Shown here in pieces: positions 48,601 to 58,212 of a stretch of 64,000 bases of DNA. Each line of letters opens with the position of its first letter. Within the stretch, counting starts at the first letter, position 1. A program made the translations under genes and the position numbers. The notes below the pieces were generated by a model. That model had not been told where the DNA came from. It searched no databases and worked only from the letters and a program-made list of their open reading frames with translations. Origin of the DNA: Brevibacillus brevis (lineage in GTDB: Bacteria; Bacillota; Bacilli; Brevibacillales; Brevibacillaceae); contig NZ_CP041767.1 of the NCBI RefSeq assembly GCF_022026395.1, forward strand, positions 483,501 through 547,500, in the 5' to 3' direction.

Positions 48601-49062
48601 ATGACCGATACGGAACTGCAAATGCTGGTAGAGCAAATATCCAGCGAATTTTTTGCCAAGCCCTTTCGCCATCAGGCCCGCTTTAACAGCAGATTGCGCA
48701 CGACTGGCGGGAGGTATTTGCTGCGCTCGCATGACATTGAATTGAACCCGAAGCATTTGCAGGAGCATGGTGTGGAGGAATTGATTGCGATCATTAAGCA
48801 TGAGCTTTGCCATTATCATTTGCACATAGAAAAGCGCGGGTATCGTCACGCGGATCAGGATTTTCAACTGCTTCTGCATCAGGTCGGGGGGAGCAGATAC
48901 TGTCAACAGGTAGGAAACGGACGTACAACCCTGCCTTATCGCTACGAGTTGGTTTGCAAGGAATGTGGTATGAGCTACAAACGTAAACGAATGATGAACC
49001 CGAGCCGCTATCGTTGTGGGCGCTGCAAAGGAAAGCTGCTGTTGCGCGAGCTTACGACATAA
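48601..49062 (+). CDS. SprT-like zinc metalloprotease-fold protein
   Basis: A 153-residue SprT/YdcK family protein. Zinc motif HELCHYH (His67, Glu68, His71) and a C-terminal zinc ribbon with C-x2-C (VCKECGMSYKRK) and C-x2-C (CGRCKGK). Its position after tex and cmpA matches ydcK in Bacillus. Eukaryotic Spartan relatives cleave DNA-protein crosslinks; the bacterial role is not settled. ATG 48601 follows GGAGGAGATGAG-type sequence. Confidence 0.93.
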   Translation: MTDTELQMLVEQISSEFFAKPFRHQARFNSRLRTTGGRYLLRSHDIELNPKHLQEHGVEELIAIIKHELCHYHLHIEKRGYRHADQDFQLLLHQVGGSRYCQQVGNGRTTLPYRYELVCKECGMSYKRKRMMNPSRYRCGRCKGKLLLRELTT

Positions 49063-49160
49063 AGAGTCAGAGGCGTTTAGCTTTCTTGCACGTCTTTTGA
49101 CAGCAGGGGTATAATGAACAGACGAAAAATGTTTTCCGCGAAGGAAAAGGAGCGTTTGAA

Positions 49161-50177
49161 GTGGCACACGACGAATTTTCCCTGATCCGGCAATGGACAA
49201 GTCGTTCTGCGGGGCAGGAAGGGAACGGTTTGACCGTCGGGATAGGGGATGATGCCGCTGTCTTCTCCCCAACGCCAGAAATGGAAGTCGTAGCCTGCTG
49301 CGATGCGATGGTGGAGACGGTTCATTTTTTGAAGAAAACGATGAATCCTAGTGATATCGGATATAAAGCTGTTATCAGCAATGTGAGCGATGTTGCAGCG
49401 ATGGGCGGGGTTGCCCGGTATGCACTTGTCAGTATCGCGGTAAGTCCGCAATGGACGCCTGCCGAATGCCAGCAAATCTATGAAGGTATTTACGAGGCTT
49501 GTCAGGCATATGGAGTTCGTGTCATTGGTGGCGACACCGTTTCTGCGCCTGATGCCCTGCACCTAAGTGTTACCGTACTGGGTGAGGTGGAAAAAGGGCG
49601 TGCCATTCGCCGCTCACAAGCAAAGCCTGGGCAGCTTGTTTTTGTTACAGGGCATGTCGGAACTTCTGCAGCAGGACTACATCTTCTCCTGCAAGGCGAG
49701 ACTGCTGAAAGGGGTGTCTCTTTACCTTGGGAGACATTGATGGATGCCCATCAGCGTCCCGTTGCCCAAATAAAGGCGGGCAGACTGCTGATGGAATCAG
49801 GGGCATGTAGTGCACTGAATGATGTAAGTGATGGACTTGCCTCAGAGCTGTGGGAGATTGCTGAGGCGAGTGGTGTATCGATCTTGGTCGATGCTGCAAC
49901 GGTACCGATCCATGACGAAGTTCGGAAGTATGCACGGTACGTGGAAAAAGATCCGCTGGAATGGGCTTTTTATGGCGGTGAAGATTATCAATTGGTCGGA
50001 ACGCTTGCGAAAAGTCACTACGAAGCGGTAAGTAAGCAATTTGCCGCTAGTGGTGTACCATTTACTGTCATCGGTGAGGTGGTGGGGAAGAGGCATGAAC
50101 CAGAATTGATGCTTCAGCGCGATGATCAACAGCTCCCGTTGCCCAAAGCAGGATTCAACCATTTTAGGAGTGGATGA
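49161..50177 (+). CDS. thiL: Thiamine-monophosphate kinase ThiL
   Basis: A 338-residue AIR synthase-fold kinase: LTVGIGDDAAVFSPTPEMEV near the N-terminus, NVSDVAAMGGVARYALVSIA, VIGGDTVSAPDALHLSVTVL and ALNDVSDGLASELWEIAEAS. It phosphorylates thiamine monophosphate to the active diphosphate. The start is GTG 49161 with AAAGGAG eight bases upstream. It heads a run of tightly packed genes, thiL-tsaE-tsaB-rimI-tsaD, as in many Bacillota. Confidence 0.95.
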   Translation: MAHDEFSLIRQWTSRSAGQEGNGLTVGIGDDAAVFSPTPEMEVVACCDAMVETVHFLKKTMNPSDIGYKAVISNVSDVAAMGGVARYALVSIAVSPQWTPAECQQIYEGIYEACQAYGVRVIGGDTVSAPDALHLSVTVLGEVEKGRAIRRSQAKPGQLVFVTGHVGTSAAGLHLLLQGETAERGVSLPWETLMDAHQRPVAQIKAGRLLMESGACSALNDVSDGLASELWEIAEASGVSILVDAATVPIHDEVRKYARYVEKDPLEWAFYGGEDYQLVGTLAKSHYEAVSKQFAASGVPFTVIGEVVGKRHEPELMLQRDDQQLPLPKAGFNHFRSG

Positions 50178-50653
50178 AAGAGATGAGCTATACTTGGAGG
50201 CTCACGGGAGCGCAAGAGACGCAGCGCTTTGCCGAGCAACTGGCAAGTCTGCTTGAGCCAGGTGACTTCCTCGCGATGGAGGGGGATCTGGGAGCGGGCA
50301 AGACGACTTTTACCCAGGGGTTGGCCAAAGGACTAGGAGTTCGACAAGTAGTGAACAGTCCGACCTTTACCATCATAAAAGAATATCAGGGGCGCTTGCC
50401 GCTTTACCATATGGACGTCTACCGGGTAGGCGATGATCCAGACTCTCTTGGTCTGGACGATTACTTTTTTGGAGAAGGTGTCTGTGTCGTAGAGTGGGCC
50501 TCTTTAATCGAGGATGTCCTGCCGACAGATCGGATGACCGTCTTCCTGCGTAGAGAAGGAGAGGAACAGCGGATGATCGAGCTGGTTCCTCAAGGGAATC
50601 GTTATGTGAAATTGTGTGAGGAGTTTGATTTTGATGCGCGTACTGGCGATTGA
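50174..50653 (+). CDS. tsaE: tRNA t6A threonylcarbamoyltransferase complex ATPase TsaE
   Basis: A 159-residue P-loop protein: Walker A GDLGAGKTTF (about 37-46), SPTFTIIKEY and HMDVYRV. It powers turnover of the TsaB-TsaD-TsaE complex that makes N6-threonylcarbamoyladenosine in ANN-decoding tRNAs. ATG 50174 overlaps the thiL stop, but AGGAG is only three bases away; ATG 50183 is an alternative with a twelve-base spacing. The next gene, tsaB, overlaps its 3' end. Confidence 0.94.
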   Translation: MKEMSYTWRLTGAQETQRFAEQLASLLEPGDFLAMEGDLGAGKTTFTQGLAKGLGVRQVVNSPTFTIIKEYQGRLPLYHMDVYRVGDDPDSLGLDDYFFGEGVCVVEWASLIEDVLPTDRMTVFLRREGEEQRMIELVPQGNRYVKLCEEFDFDARTGD

Positions 50654-51356
50654 TACATCGAATCTGGTGCTAAGTGTAGCTGTGGTAGAGGAAGAGCGGG
50701 TCTTGGCCGAAATGACGACGAACCAGCAAAAAAACCATTCCGTGCGTCTGATGGACTGCGTCAGTGAACTGCTCGATGCAACAGGAACAGCGCCAGAGGA
50801 TCTCAGTGGTTTCGGGGTGGCGAATGGACCAGGCTCCTACACGGGCGTGAGAATCGGTGTTGCCTCTGCAAAAAGCATGGCTTGGTCACTGAATGTGCCA
50901 GTCATCGGTGTATCCAGTCTGGAGGTAATCGCCATGAATGCCACCGGGTTCTCTGGATTGATTGTACCGCTGTTCGATGCGCGCAGAGGTCAAGTGTATA
51001 CCGGCTGTTATCGTTCCGATGGCATGGAGGCGGTGCGAGCGCAGTCCACAGAACAAATCATCCTGTTGCGTGAATGGCTGCCACTGTTGCGAGATCAGGC
51101 GCAAGGAGAGCCGATTTTGTTCTTGGGTGAAGATGTAAGGCTTCACCGGGAGACGATTGTACAAGAGTTAGGGAATCAGGCGCAATTTGCTTCTCCAGCG
51201 TTCAATCACCCGCGTGCTGCCCATATCGGCTATGTGGCACTGCGCAAGCTTCAAGACGGCGGAAATGCGCATGAACTGGTTCCAGAGTATTTGCAGCTGG
51301 CAGAAGCAGAAGCGAAGTGGCTTGCCCAAAAGCAGGCGGGGGCCGTAAAGGAGTAA
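50634..51356 (+). CDS. tsaB: tRNA t6A biosynthesis protein TsaB
   Basis: A 240-residue ASKHA-fold protein (RVLAIDTSNLVLSVAVV at the N-terminus, GFGVANGPGSYTGVRIGVAS, VPLFDARRGQVYTGCY). It is the scaffold partner of TsaD and lacks TsaD's metal motif. ATG 50634 follows GAGGAG with spacing ten and overlaps tsaE by 20 bases. Confidence 0.94.
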   Translation: MRVLAIDTSNLVLSVAVVEEERVLAEMTTNQQKNHSVRLMDCVSELLDATGTAPEDLSGFGVANGPGSYTGVRIGVASAKSMAWSLNVPVIGVSSLEVIAMNATGFSGLIVPLFDARRGQVYTGCYRSDGMEAVRAQSTEQIILLREWLPLLRDQAQGEPILFLGEDVRLHRETIVQELGNQAQFASPAFNHPRAAHIGYVALRKLQDGGNAHELVPEYLQLAEAEAKWLAQKQAGAVKE

Positions 51357-51360
51357 AAGC

Positions 51361-51816
51361 ATGAGTCAACCAATCGATTTGGAATATCGTTATATGACGA
51401 TGCAGGACGTTGGGGCTGTGGCAGAGCTGGAGCGCTTGGCTTTTACAACTCCATGGCCGCATGATGCATTTGTCAACGAGCTGACGAGAAATCCAAATGC
51501 ACGCTATGTAGTCGTCGTTCACCAAAATCGGGTTATCGCTTATTGTGGCATGTGGATCGTGATCGATGAGGCACATATTACAAATATCGCCGTCCATCCT
51601 CTATACCGTGGAAAAAAGGTTGGATTGGCGCTGATGATCAAAATGATGGGTGTTGCCAAGATGCAGGGTGCCCATAGCATGACGCTCGAAGTTCGACCTT
51701 CGAACACAGTCGCGCGGAACATGTATATCAAGCTCGGCTTTAAAGAGCATGGGCGGCGCAAGGGATATTATTCGGATAACAATGAGGACGCAATCATTAT
51801 GTGGGTGACATTGTAA
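51361..51816 (+). CDS. rimI: Ribosomal protein S18-alanine N-acetyltransferase RimI
   Basis: A 151-residue GNAT acetyltransferase: the acetyl-CoA loop is [18 protein letters not shown] and the C-terminal [24 protein letters not shown] block is present. It acetylates the N-terminus of S18 in E. coli; the target in this organism is inferred. It sits between tsaB and tsaD and overlaps the tsaD start by one base (TAATG). Confidence 0.93.
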   Translation: MSQPIDLEYRYMTMQDVGAVAELERLAFTTPWPHDAFVNELTRNPNARYVVVVHQNRVIAYCGMWIVIDEAHITNIAVHPLYRGKKVGLALMIKMMGVAKMQGAHSMTLEVRPSNTVARNMYIKLGFKEHGRRKGYYSDNNEDAIIMWVTL

Positions 51817-52898
51817 TGAACAAGACGTATACGTCGCGCTACGAGAAGCGCATACAGCAAAAATACGAAGCACATAGGGAATCAGGTGCTCCTACTTATA
51901 TTTTAGGAATTGAAACAAGCTGCGACGAGACATCGGCTGCTGTCATTCGCGATGGTCAGGAGGTACTGTCGAACGTCATCGCTTCCCAAGCCGATATCCA
52001 TAAAAGGTTTGGCGGAGTCGTGCCGGAGGTGGCTTCTCGCAGACATGTAGAGAATATTACGCTAACCATCGAAGAGGCCCTGACCGAAGCTGGAAAAACG
52101 TTGGATGACATTCAGGCAATTGCGGTGACGTATGGGCCTGGGCTTGTCGGAGCCCTGTTAGTTGGCGTGGCAGCAGCAAAAGCCATTTCCATGGCCAGAG
52201 GCATCCCGCTAATCGGAGTGCATCATATCGCAGGTCATATTTACGCGAATCGTCTGGTGCAAGAAATGGAGTTTCCGCTGATTGCGCTCGTCGTATCGGG
52301 CGGGCATACAGAGCTTGTCTGGATGAAGGAGCACGGTCAGTTTGAGATTTTGGGCGAAACGCGGGATGACGCTGCAGGGGAAGCGTACGACAAAGTAGCA
52401 CGAGCGCTGAATATGCCGTATCCAGGCGGACCTCATATTGATCGCCTCGCACATGAAGGGGAGGCAAATGTACAGCTCCCTCGTTCATGGCTGGAGCCAG
52501 ATTCCTACGATTTCAGCTTCAGTGGCTTGAAATCAGCTGTGCTCAATACCTTGCACAATGCAGCACAGCGAGGAGAGACGATCGAACCGGCGAATCTAGC
52601 GGCAAGCTTCCAAGACTCTGTAACAGAGGTCCTCGTAGAAAAGACGATTCGGGCAGCTCGTTCGCATGGAGCGAAGCAGGTATTGCTGGCTGGGGGCGTT
52701 GCGGCGAATCGTGGACTGCGTGAGAGACTGCAAGCGAGATGCGAGGCAGAAGGAATTCCTCTCGTGATTCCTCCGTTCTCGTTATGCACAGACAACGCTG
52801 CGATGATTGGGGCAGCAGGCTTTATCAAGTATGAAAAAGGACAGTTTGAAGGGCTTGATTTAAACGGAGTCCCAAGCCTGTCGCTTTCTGAGCAATAG
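51816..52898 (+). CDS. tsaD: tRNA t6A threonylcarbamoyltransferase TsaD
   Basis: A 360-residue ASKHA enzyme: [14 protein letters not shown] near residue 30, metal-binding [15 protein letters not shown], and [13 protein letters not shown] near 290. It transfers the threonylcarbamoyl group to A37 of tRNAs. The N-terminal 25 residues, Lys/Arg/Tyr-rich, extend beyond the usual start of the domain. ATG 51816 overlaps the rimI stop; GTG 51801 is an alternative. A strong terminator follows. Confidence 0.96.
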   Translation: MNKTYTSRYEKRIQQKYEAHRESGAPTYILGIETSCDETSAAVIRDGQEVLSNVIASQADIHKRFGGVVPEVASRRHVENITLTIEEALTEAGKTLDDIQAIAVTYGPGLVGALLVGVAAAKAISMARGIPLIGVHHIAGHIYANRLVQEMEFPLIALVVSGGHTELVWMKEHGQFEILGETRDDAAGEAYDKVARALNMPYPGGPHIDRLAHEGEANVQLPRSWLEPDSYDFSFSGLKSAVLNTLHNAAQRGETIEPANLAASFQDSVTEVLVEKTIRAARSHGAKQVLLAGGVAANRGLRERLQARCEAEGIPLVIPPFSLCTDNAAMIGAAGFIKYEKGQFEGLDLNGVPSLSLSEQ

Positions 52899-52910
52899 AG
52901 TGAATGGAAT

Positions 52911-52949
52911 AAAAGCATCTCTGAGGTTGGATCAGAGATGCTTTTTTTG
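52911..52949 (+). terminator. Terminator of the thiL-tsaD run
   Basis: AAAAGCATCTCTGA (52911-52924) pairs perfectly with TCAGAGATGCTTTT (52932-52945), followed by TTT. Confidence 0.95.
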
Positions 52950-53055
52950 TTTGTTTAAAATTACTGGGGGCCTCACCAGAAAATATTACACCCCTATATG
53001 CTAGCAGAAGCAAGCAGAAGCAAAAGGTGTAGCTGTTCCGTCCATCTCCTATGAT

Positions 53056-53384
53056 TTATCCACATCATAGGATAACTTTCTGGATTGTTCACATGTACTC
53101 CTGTGAATACTGGTGATAACACGAGAAAATGACCGGGAAAACCGCATGTACTCTGTGGATTATTTTGTGGAAAATGTGGATAAAAAAGTCGAGTTATCAA
53201 CAGGGGGGAGACTCGTGAGAAAGAAACTTGCGCTGATTTGCTTGTCATTCCTGATATTGTTTCTAGCTACAAATATAGGAAAACCGTTGATGGCAAAGGA
53301 AAAACAACAAGTCATCATGCTGTTTGTGGAGGGGATGTCGTTTCATGATCTGGAGCAGCTCAAAAAGTTATCTACTGTGGATAA
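53056..53384. promoter_or_regulatory. Cluster of DnaA boxes
   Basis: Exact DnaA boxes (TTATCCACA or its complement) lie at 53056-53064, 53175-53183 and 53376-53384. One-mismatch boxes lie at 53154-53162, 53166-53174 and 53194-53202 (TTATCAACA), with weaker ones at 53085-53093, 53102-53110 and 53368-53376. The cluster fills most of the 316-base gap after tsaD and reaches into the next gene. No dnaA or dnaN is near, so this is not an obvious origin; it looks like a DnaA-titrating or DnaA-regulatory cluster. Confidence 0.8.
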
Positions 53385-55452
53385 ATGGCTGGATGGTGCA
53401 GGAGCTGGGGCTCTTTCCATAAGAACACCCGGATCGCGCACAGCCGCAAACGGCTACCTACTTATGGGGAGCGGCGGTCAAGCGCTTTACTCTGATAAGA
53501 GCGGGACAGGCTATCATCCATACGAGGCGCTCTCGTCCAGGGAAACAGCAGTTGAACGGGCGCAAGAGCTAGGCAGTGATCAGGCGCAGGAGGTGGCGCG
53601 CTCCTCGATCATTTTTCCGGGTATTTTCCGGCTCTTGGCAGATAATCGGGAGAAACCGTATTCTGCGCAAATCGGGCTTCTTGGGACCGTGCTTGCAGCC
53701 AACAACATTCAGGTCGCTTTATACGGAAATGGTGACTATGAGGATTTCCGCCAGAGACATGCTGTTCTGTTTGCGATGGATCAGCAAGGAAGGATTCCGA
53801 AAGGGGACATTTCTTCAAAAAGCATGGAGCTCCTTCGTGGCTATCCGTACGGGATCAAGACCAATTACACGTACCTGCTTGAGAAAATCCGCAGTGAGCG
53901 TCAAGCGGGCTTGATCATTGCTCAACTCTCAGATTTATCCCGGTTATACCAGTTGAGTGCGGATATGGACCCGGATCAGTTTACCCGGCAGCATCACCGC
54001 GTTTTGCGTGATTTGTCTCTTTTCCTTGACCAGCTCCTTGTGGAACGTAAACCACACCAACGAATTGTATTGGCATCGCCAGCCGTCAATCGTGTGGCGA
54101 CAAAAGAAAAGGCTCTCTTGTCTCCAGTGTTAATGTGGGGAGACAAAGCGAGTGGACTTTTGACATCAGCTACCACGAGAAAGTCGGGATTAATCAGTGG
54201 ACTCGATATGGTACCAACTATATTGTCTTGGCTGGACGTACCCGTACCAAAAGGATTGGCTGGTCATGTCATACGTATTGAAAAAGGGGATGGCCTTCTT
54301 GCCCTTCAGAATCAGGTAGACGCAATTCATCATACATATGCGACACGGCCAGCCGTGCTATATACCTATGTCATGCTGCAGATTGTCATTGTAGGATGTG
54401 CGGTTGTTCTCTGGTGGTTTGGTCGGAAGCGGGAAGGAGTGGGACATTTTCGGCTTCGTAGAGGAATACGTCTCGCGCTGCTGGCTTTATTATGGTTTCC
54501 CGCATTGCTCTTGGCAGAGAGCCTGCTCGACTGGCAGGTATCTGGCGCGGTTGTCTTGGGAGGGCTCATCATGACTGCCTTGATCGCGGCTTTTTGGCAG
54601 GAAGCTCATGCTCTCCCGCGAATCGTGATGACGGTTAGCGGAGTCACAACAACCATCCTGCTGGCAGACGGATGGACTGACGCTCATTTGATGCGACAAT
54701 CGTACCTCGGGTATGATCCAGTAATCGGAGCGAGGTTTTACGGGTTAGGAAATGAATACGAAGGGGTTCTGATCGGCAGCACGATCATGCTAGTAGCTTC
54801 GTTGTATGAGAGAATACGTGGGGGACAAAAGGAGCTAAGTAGGGAAAATAAATGGTTACCTGCTGTCTCCGTGGCTATATACGGTGTCGTGCTTTACTAT
54901 ATGGTGGCACCGAACCTGGGAACGGACGCGGGCGGTTTTCTTGCCGGGTTGATCGGATTTACCGTGGCATTGTCACGTCTTGAGGGCTGGCGAATCGGCA
55001 AAAAAGGCCTCCTGTTGTTGGCAGGCGGCCTGGTTATGGGTGTATGCAGTTTGATGGCGATCAGTCTCATGTCAGATCAGCCCTTAACTCATGTCGGACG
55101 GCTTTCTCAGCAGATTGTACATGGGGAATGGTCCGAAGTAGGGCAGATGATTGAACGCAAGCTGGCGATGAATCTCCGCTTGATTCGCGTTTCGATTTGG
55201 AGCAAAGCATTTGTCGTCTCCCTGATTGCTCTAGGCGTTCTCACCTTGAAAAACGACCGCTTTTTGCACCATCTGGCGAAGGACACGCCATACTTGGTTA
55301 AAGGCTTTGTTGGTGTCATTGTGGGTGCACTGGCTGGGTTGATCCTCAATGACTCAGGCATCGTCACAGCAGCCACCTGCATTACCTTTCTGGTGGTGCC
55401 TGCTCTCTATGCCGCCTTGGAGGAGCCTGCACAGGAGCGCTGTTCTACGTAA
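53215..55452 (+). CDS. Large membrane protein with alkaline-phosphatase-like N-terminal domain
   Basis: About 745 residues. An N-terminal signal or anchor helix (5-25); then an extracellular domain (about 30-390) whose start QQVIMLFVEGMSFHDLEQL and later GLDMVPTILSWLDVPVP resemble the alkaline phosphatase/sulfatase superfamily, though no clear metal ligand set is seen; then about ten membrane helices (400-735). Start GTG 53215 follows GGGGGGAG. DnaA boxes cover its promoter region and first 170 bases. Function unknown; a role in envelope polymer metabolism is only a guess. Confidence 0.75.
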   Translation: MRKKLALICLSFLILFLATNIGKPLMAKEKQQVIMLFVEGMSFHDLEQLKKLSTVDKWLDGAGAGALSIRTPGSRTAANGYLLMGSGGQALYSDKSGTGYHPYEALSSRETAVERAQELGSDQAQEVARSSIIFPGIFRLLADNREKPYSAQIGLLGTVLAANNIQVALYGNGDYEDFRQRHAVLFAMDQQGRIPKGDISSKSMELLRGYPYGIKTNYTYLLEKIRSERQAGLIIAQLSDLSRLYQLSADMDPDQFTRQHHRVLRDLSLFLDQLLVERKPHQRIVLASPAVNRVATKEKALLSPVLMWGDKASGLLTSATTRKSGLISGLDMVPTILSWLDVPVPKGLAGHVIRIEKGDGLLALQNQVDAIHHTYATRPAVLYTYVMLQIVIVGCAVVLWWFGRKREGVGHFRLRRGIRLALLALLWFPALLLAESLLDWQVSGAVVLGGLIMTALIAAFWQEAHALPRIVMTVSGVTTTILLADGWTDAHLMRQSYLGYDPVIGARFYGLGNEYEGVLIGSTIMLVASLYERIRGGQKELSRENKWLPAVSVAIYGVVLYYMVAPNLGTDAGGFLAGLIGFTVALSRLEGWRIGKKGLLLLAGGLVMGVCSLMAISLMSDQPLTHVGRLSQQIVHGEWSEVGQMIERKLAMNLRLIRVSIWSKAFVVSLIALGVLTLKNDRFLHHLAKDTPYLVKGFVGVIVGALAGLILNDSGIVTAATCITFLVVPALYAALEEPAQERCST

Positions 55453-55460
55453 AGAGGGGA

Positions 55461-57395
55461 TTACTCCTCTGATAGCGCGCTCCACTCGTCATACAACTGC
55501 TCCAGTTCTTCTTTGGCAGCATGGATTTGATCGTTGCGTTCTTTTGCCTGCACATGATCGCTATAAATTTCCGGGAGACAGAGCTCTTCTTCCCATTTGA
55601 CAATGTCAGCCTCTCGTTTTTGGATCGTGACCTCAATCTCTTCCAAACGGCGCTGACGTTGACGTTCGCGACGTTTTGCTTCCTTATCTAGCTCATAAGA
55701 GGATTTCTCAGGCTGTGCCGCTACGGTACCGCCTTGTTTCTTTGCGGGCTGCGCTGCTTGTTCGGCTGCGAGCTCTTCCAGTTCCTGCTTTTTCTCCACA
55801 AAGTAATCGTAGTTACCCAAATAACTGGTCACGCCATCGCCTGTCAGCTCCAGTACGCGGGTGGCAATCTTGTTTAAGAAGTAACGGTCATGGGAGACGA
55901 ACAGGATCGTACCCGGATAATCGTAGAGGGCGTTCTCGAGCACTTCCTTGCTGAAAATATCCAAGTGGTTCGTAGGCTCGTCGAAGATCAGGAAGTTTGC
56001 TTGCTTCAGCATGAGCTTTGCCAGAGAGACGCGTGCACGCTCTCCTCCAGACAGGTCGCTGATCTTCTTTTGTACATCATCACCGCTAAACAAGAAGTTG
56101 CCGAGCAAGGTGCGGACATCCTTTTCCAGCATGTTCGGGTATTCATCCCAAATTTCGCCGAGCACTGTATTCCGTTCGTTCAGGTTACGATGCTCCTGAT
56201 CGTAGTACCCGATCGTTACATTGCTTCCGAAATGAATATCGCCGCGCAGCTTGGGCAACTGTTCCACAATCGTTTTTAACAGTGTCGATTTCCCGATACC
56301 ATTGGGACCGACCAAGGCCACACGCTCCTCGCGCTCGATTTCAAACGTAAGGCCCTGAGAAAGGACAGCATCCGGGTAGCCAATCGCGACGTTGTTTGCT
56401 TTCATCACAATGGTGCCGCTCATTTTCGCCACATCAAAGGAGAAGTGGACGGATTTGTTGTTCATAATCGGCTTGTCCAAGCGGTCCATCTTTTCCAACG
56501 TCTTGCGCCGGCTCTGTGCACGTTTGGTCGTCGTAGCCCGAGCGATATTTCGCGCGATGAAATCCTCCAGCTTGGCGATCTCTTCCTGTTGTTTTTCGAA
56601 TCGCTTCAAATCCTGTTCGAGCCGAGCCGCCTTTTCATCGAGGAAGCGGCTGTAGTTACCGACATAGCGGGTAGCGCGTGTCCGTTCGATTTCATAAACA
56701 ACGGTCACGAGCTTGTCCAAAAAGTAACGGTCATGGGAAACGACGAGAATGGCGCCCTGATAGTTTTGCAAATACGTCTCCAGCCAAGTCAGTGTCTCGA
56801 TGTCCAAGTAGTTCGTCGGCTCATCGAGCAGAAGAATAGTCGGAGATTGGAGCAGCAGCTTGGCGAGTGCCAGACGAGTCTTTTGTCCACCGCTCAATGT
56901 GCGGATCGGCGTCGTGTAATCGAAGTCCGCAAAGCGCAGACCATGCAAAACTCCACGAATCGCACCCTCGTAGCTGTAGCCGCCTTTTTCCTTAAAGGCC
57001 TCCGAGCGGTGAGAGTAATTTTCCAACAGTTGCTGGTAACGCTTCTCATCAGCGAGAATAGCCGGATCACCCATTTTGGCCTCTAGCTCACGAAGCTCCA
57101 GCTCTTCTTTTTGTAAATGGGAAAAAACGCTCAACAACTCATCCCAAATCGATCGTTCCGATTCAAGGCCGCTGTTTTGTGCCAAATACCCGAGTGTGAC
57201 ATCCTTTGGAATGCGGATAATTCCTTTGTCGTAGCTTAGCTCGCCGGCGAGGATCTTCATCAGAGTCGATTTGCCTGCACCGTTTACGCCAACCAGACCA
57301 ACCCGTTCCCCGGTTTGAATTTGCAGGGAGATGTCTTGTAGAATGGTTTCGATACCATACGTTTTTTCTATATGTTCAGCTTGTAGCAAAATCAT
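55461..57395 (-). CDS. ABC-F family ATP-binding protein (YdiF type)
   Basis: A 644-residue soluble protein with two ABC ATPase domains: Walker A GVNGAGKST (about 36-44) with signature LSGGQKTRLALAKLLL, and Walker A GPNGIGKST with signature LSGGERARVSLAKLML. Between them is the arm/linker typical of ABC-F, and a coiled coil (about 555-640) closes the protein. ABC-F proteins act on ribosomes; this one resembles YdiF of Bacillus. The start is ATG 57395 with AGAGGTG upstream on the minus strand. Antibiotic resistance is not implied by sequence. Confidence 0.93.
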   Translation of the reverse strand: MILLQAEHIEKTYGIETILQDISLQIQTGERVGLVGVNGAGKSTLMKILAGELSYDKGIIRIPKDVTLGYLAQNSGLESERSIWDELLSVFSHLQKEELELRELEAKMGDPAILADEKRYQQLLENYSHRSEAFKEKGGYSYEGAIRGVLHGLRFADFDYTTPIRTLSGGQKTRLALAKLLLQSPTILLLDEPTNYLDIETLTWLETYLQNYQGAILVVSHDRYFLDKLVTVVYEIERTRATRYVGNYSRFLDEKAARLEQDLKRFEKQQEEIAKLEDFIARNIARATTTKRAQSRRKTLEKMDRLDKPIMNNKSVHFSFDVAKMSGTIVMKANNVAIGYPDAVLSQGLTFEIEREERVALVGPNGIGKSTLLKTIVEQLPKLRGDIHFGSNVTIGYYDQEHRNLNERNTVLGEIWDEYPNMLEKDVRTLLGNFLFSGDDVQKKISDLSGGERARVSLAKLMLKQANFLIFDEPTNHLDIFSKEVLENALYDYPGTILFVSHDRYFLNKIATRVLELTGDGVTSYLGNYDYFVEKKQELEELAAEQAAQPAKKQGGTVAAQPEKSSYELDKEAKRRERQRQRRLEEIEVTIQKREADIVKWEEELCLPEIYSDHVQAKERNDQIHAAKEELEQLYDEWSALSEE

Positions 57396-57502
57396 CGGAT
57401 TCACCTCTTTATATACTAATGCCAGTGTAGCCTAGAGAGAGCGGATGGGACAAGCCTCGTGGGAATGTCCCAAGCACGTTACGAAAGAGGGAAGAGGTTG
57501 TC

Positions 57503-58081
57503 ATGGACCAAAAAACGAATAAAAAACAGCTGCGAAGCCATATTTTGGAGAGGCGCAAGTCCATGTCTGCAAAGGAACGAGAGCAGCTTTCCAGAGAAGT
57601 ATGCGATCATTTGCTGTCTCATGAAAGGCTGGCTGATGCCAAAGCAATCATGGCTTTCCATCCTTTTGGCGATGAACTGGATATTCTGCCCTTTCTACAT
57701 GAGGCAAAAAAGCGAGGCCAAGACATATGGTTGCCGCTCACAAACGTTGCCGAGAGACGTCTCATTCCGTATCGGTATACAGGAACGCACATGCTAAAGC
57801 AAGGAGTCTACGGGATTTGGGAGCCAGATCCTGCCCTGGCAGAGGAAGCGGACGTATCACACTTGGATGCGATCGTTGTTCCCGGCGTTGCTTTTGACAG
57901 CAAGGGCGGACGTATGGGGTATGGTGGTGGTTATTATGACCGCTTTCTGGCAACGCTGAAAAAGCTCCCGTTCTTGGTTGGAGTCGGTTTCTCTATTCAG
58001 GTTGTGGAGCATGTGCCCCTAGAGTCTCATGATGTTTTGCTAGATGCAGTTGTCACCGAAAAAGGTCTACTGCATTTTTGA
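57503..58081 (+). CDS. 5-formyltetrahydrofolate cyclo-ligase
   Basis: A 192-residue protein with KKQLRSHILERRKSMS at the N-terminus (ATP phosphate site) and the family hallmark GGRMGYGGGYYDRFL (about 133-147). It converts 5-formyl-THF to 5,10-methenyl-THF with ATP. Divergent from the ABC-F gene. ATG 57503 follows AAGAGG. Confidence 0.95.
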   Translation: MDQKTNKKQLRSHILERRKSMSAKEREQLSREVCDHLLSHERLADAKAIMAFHPFGDELDILPFLHEAKKRGQDIWLPLTNVAERRLIPYRYTGTHMLKQGVYGIWEPDPALAEEADVSHLDAIVVPGVAFDSKGGRMGYGGGYYDRFLATLKKLPFLVGVGFSIQVVEHVPLESHDVLLDAVVTEKGLLHF

Positions 58082-58212
58082 ATGTTTTGTGTCAGTAGCT
58101 TTTTCATGCCTTCTCCTGCTGCGAATGGTGCTATCCACCAAGGAAAAACGACGAGACGTTTTTGACAGAAAAGTGTACAATACTATCGAATGAGAAACCG
58201 GAGGAATGTATC

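Noticed and set aside
52899..53214. Possible chromosome origin, because of the DnaA boxes
   Set aside because: No dnaA, dnaN or rpmH nearby, and no clear AT-rich unwinding element next to the boxes; the surrounding genes are housekeeping genes not tied to oriC.
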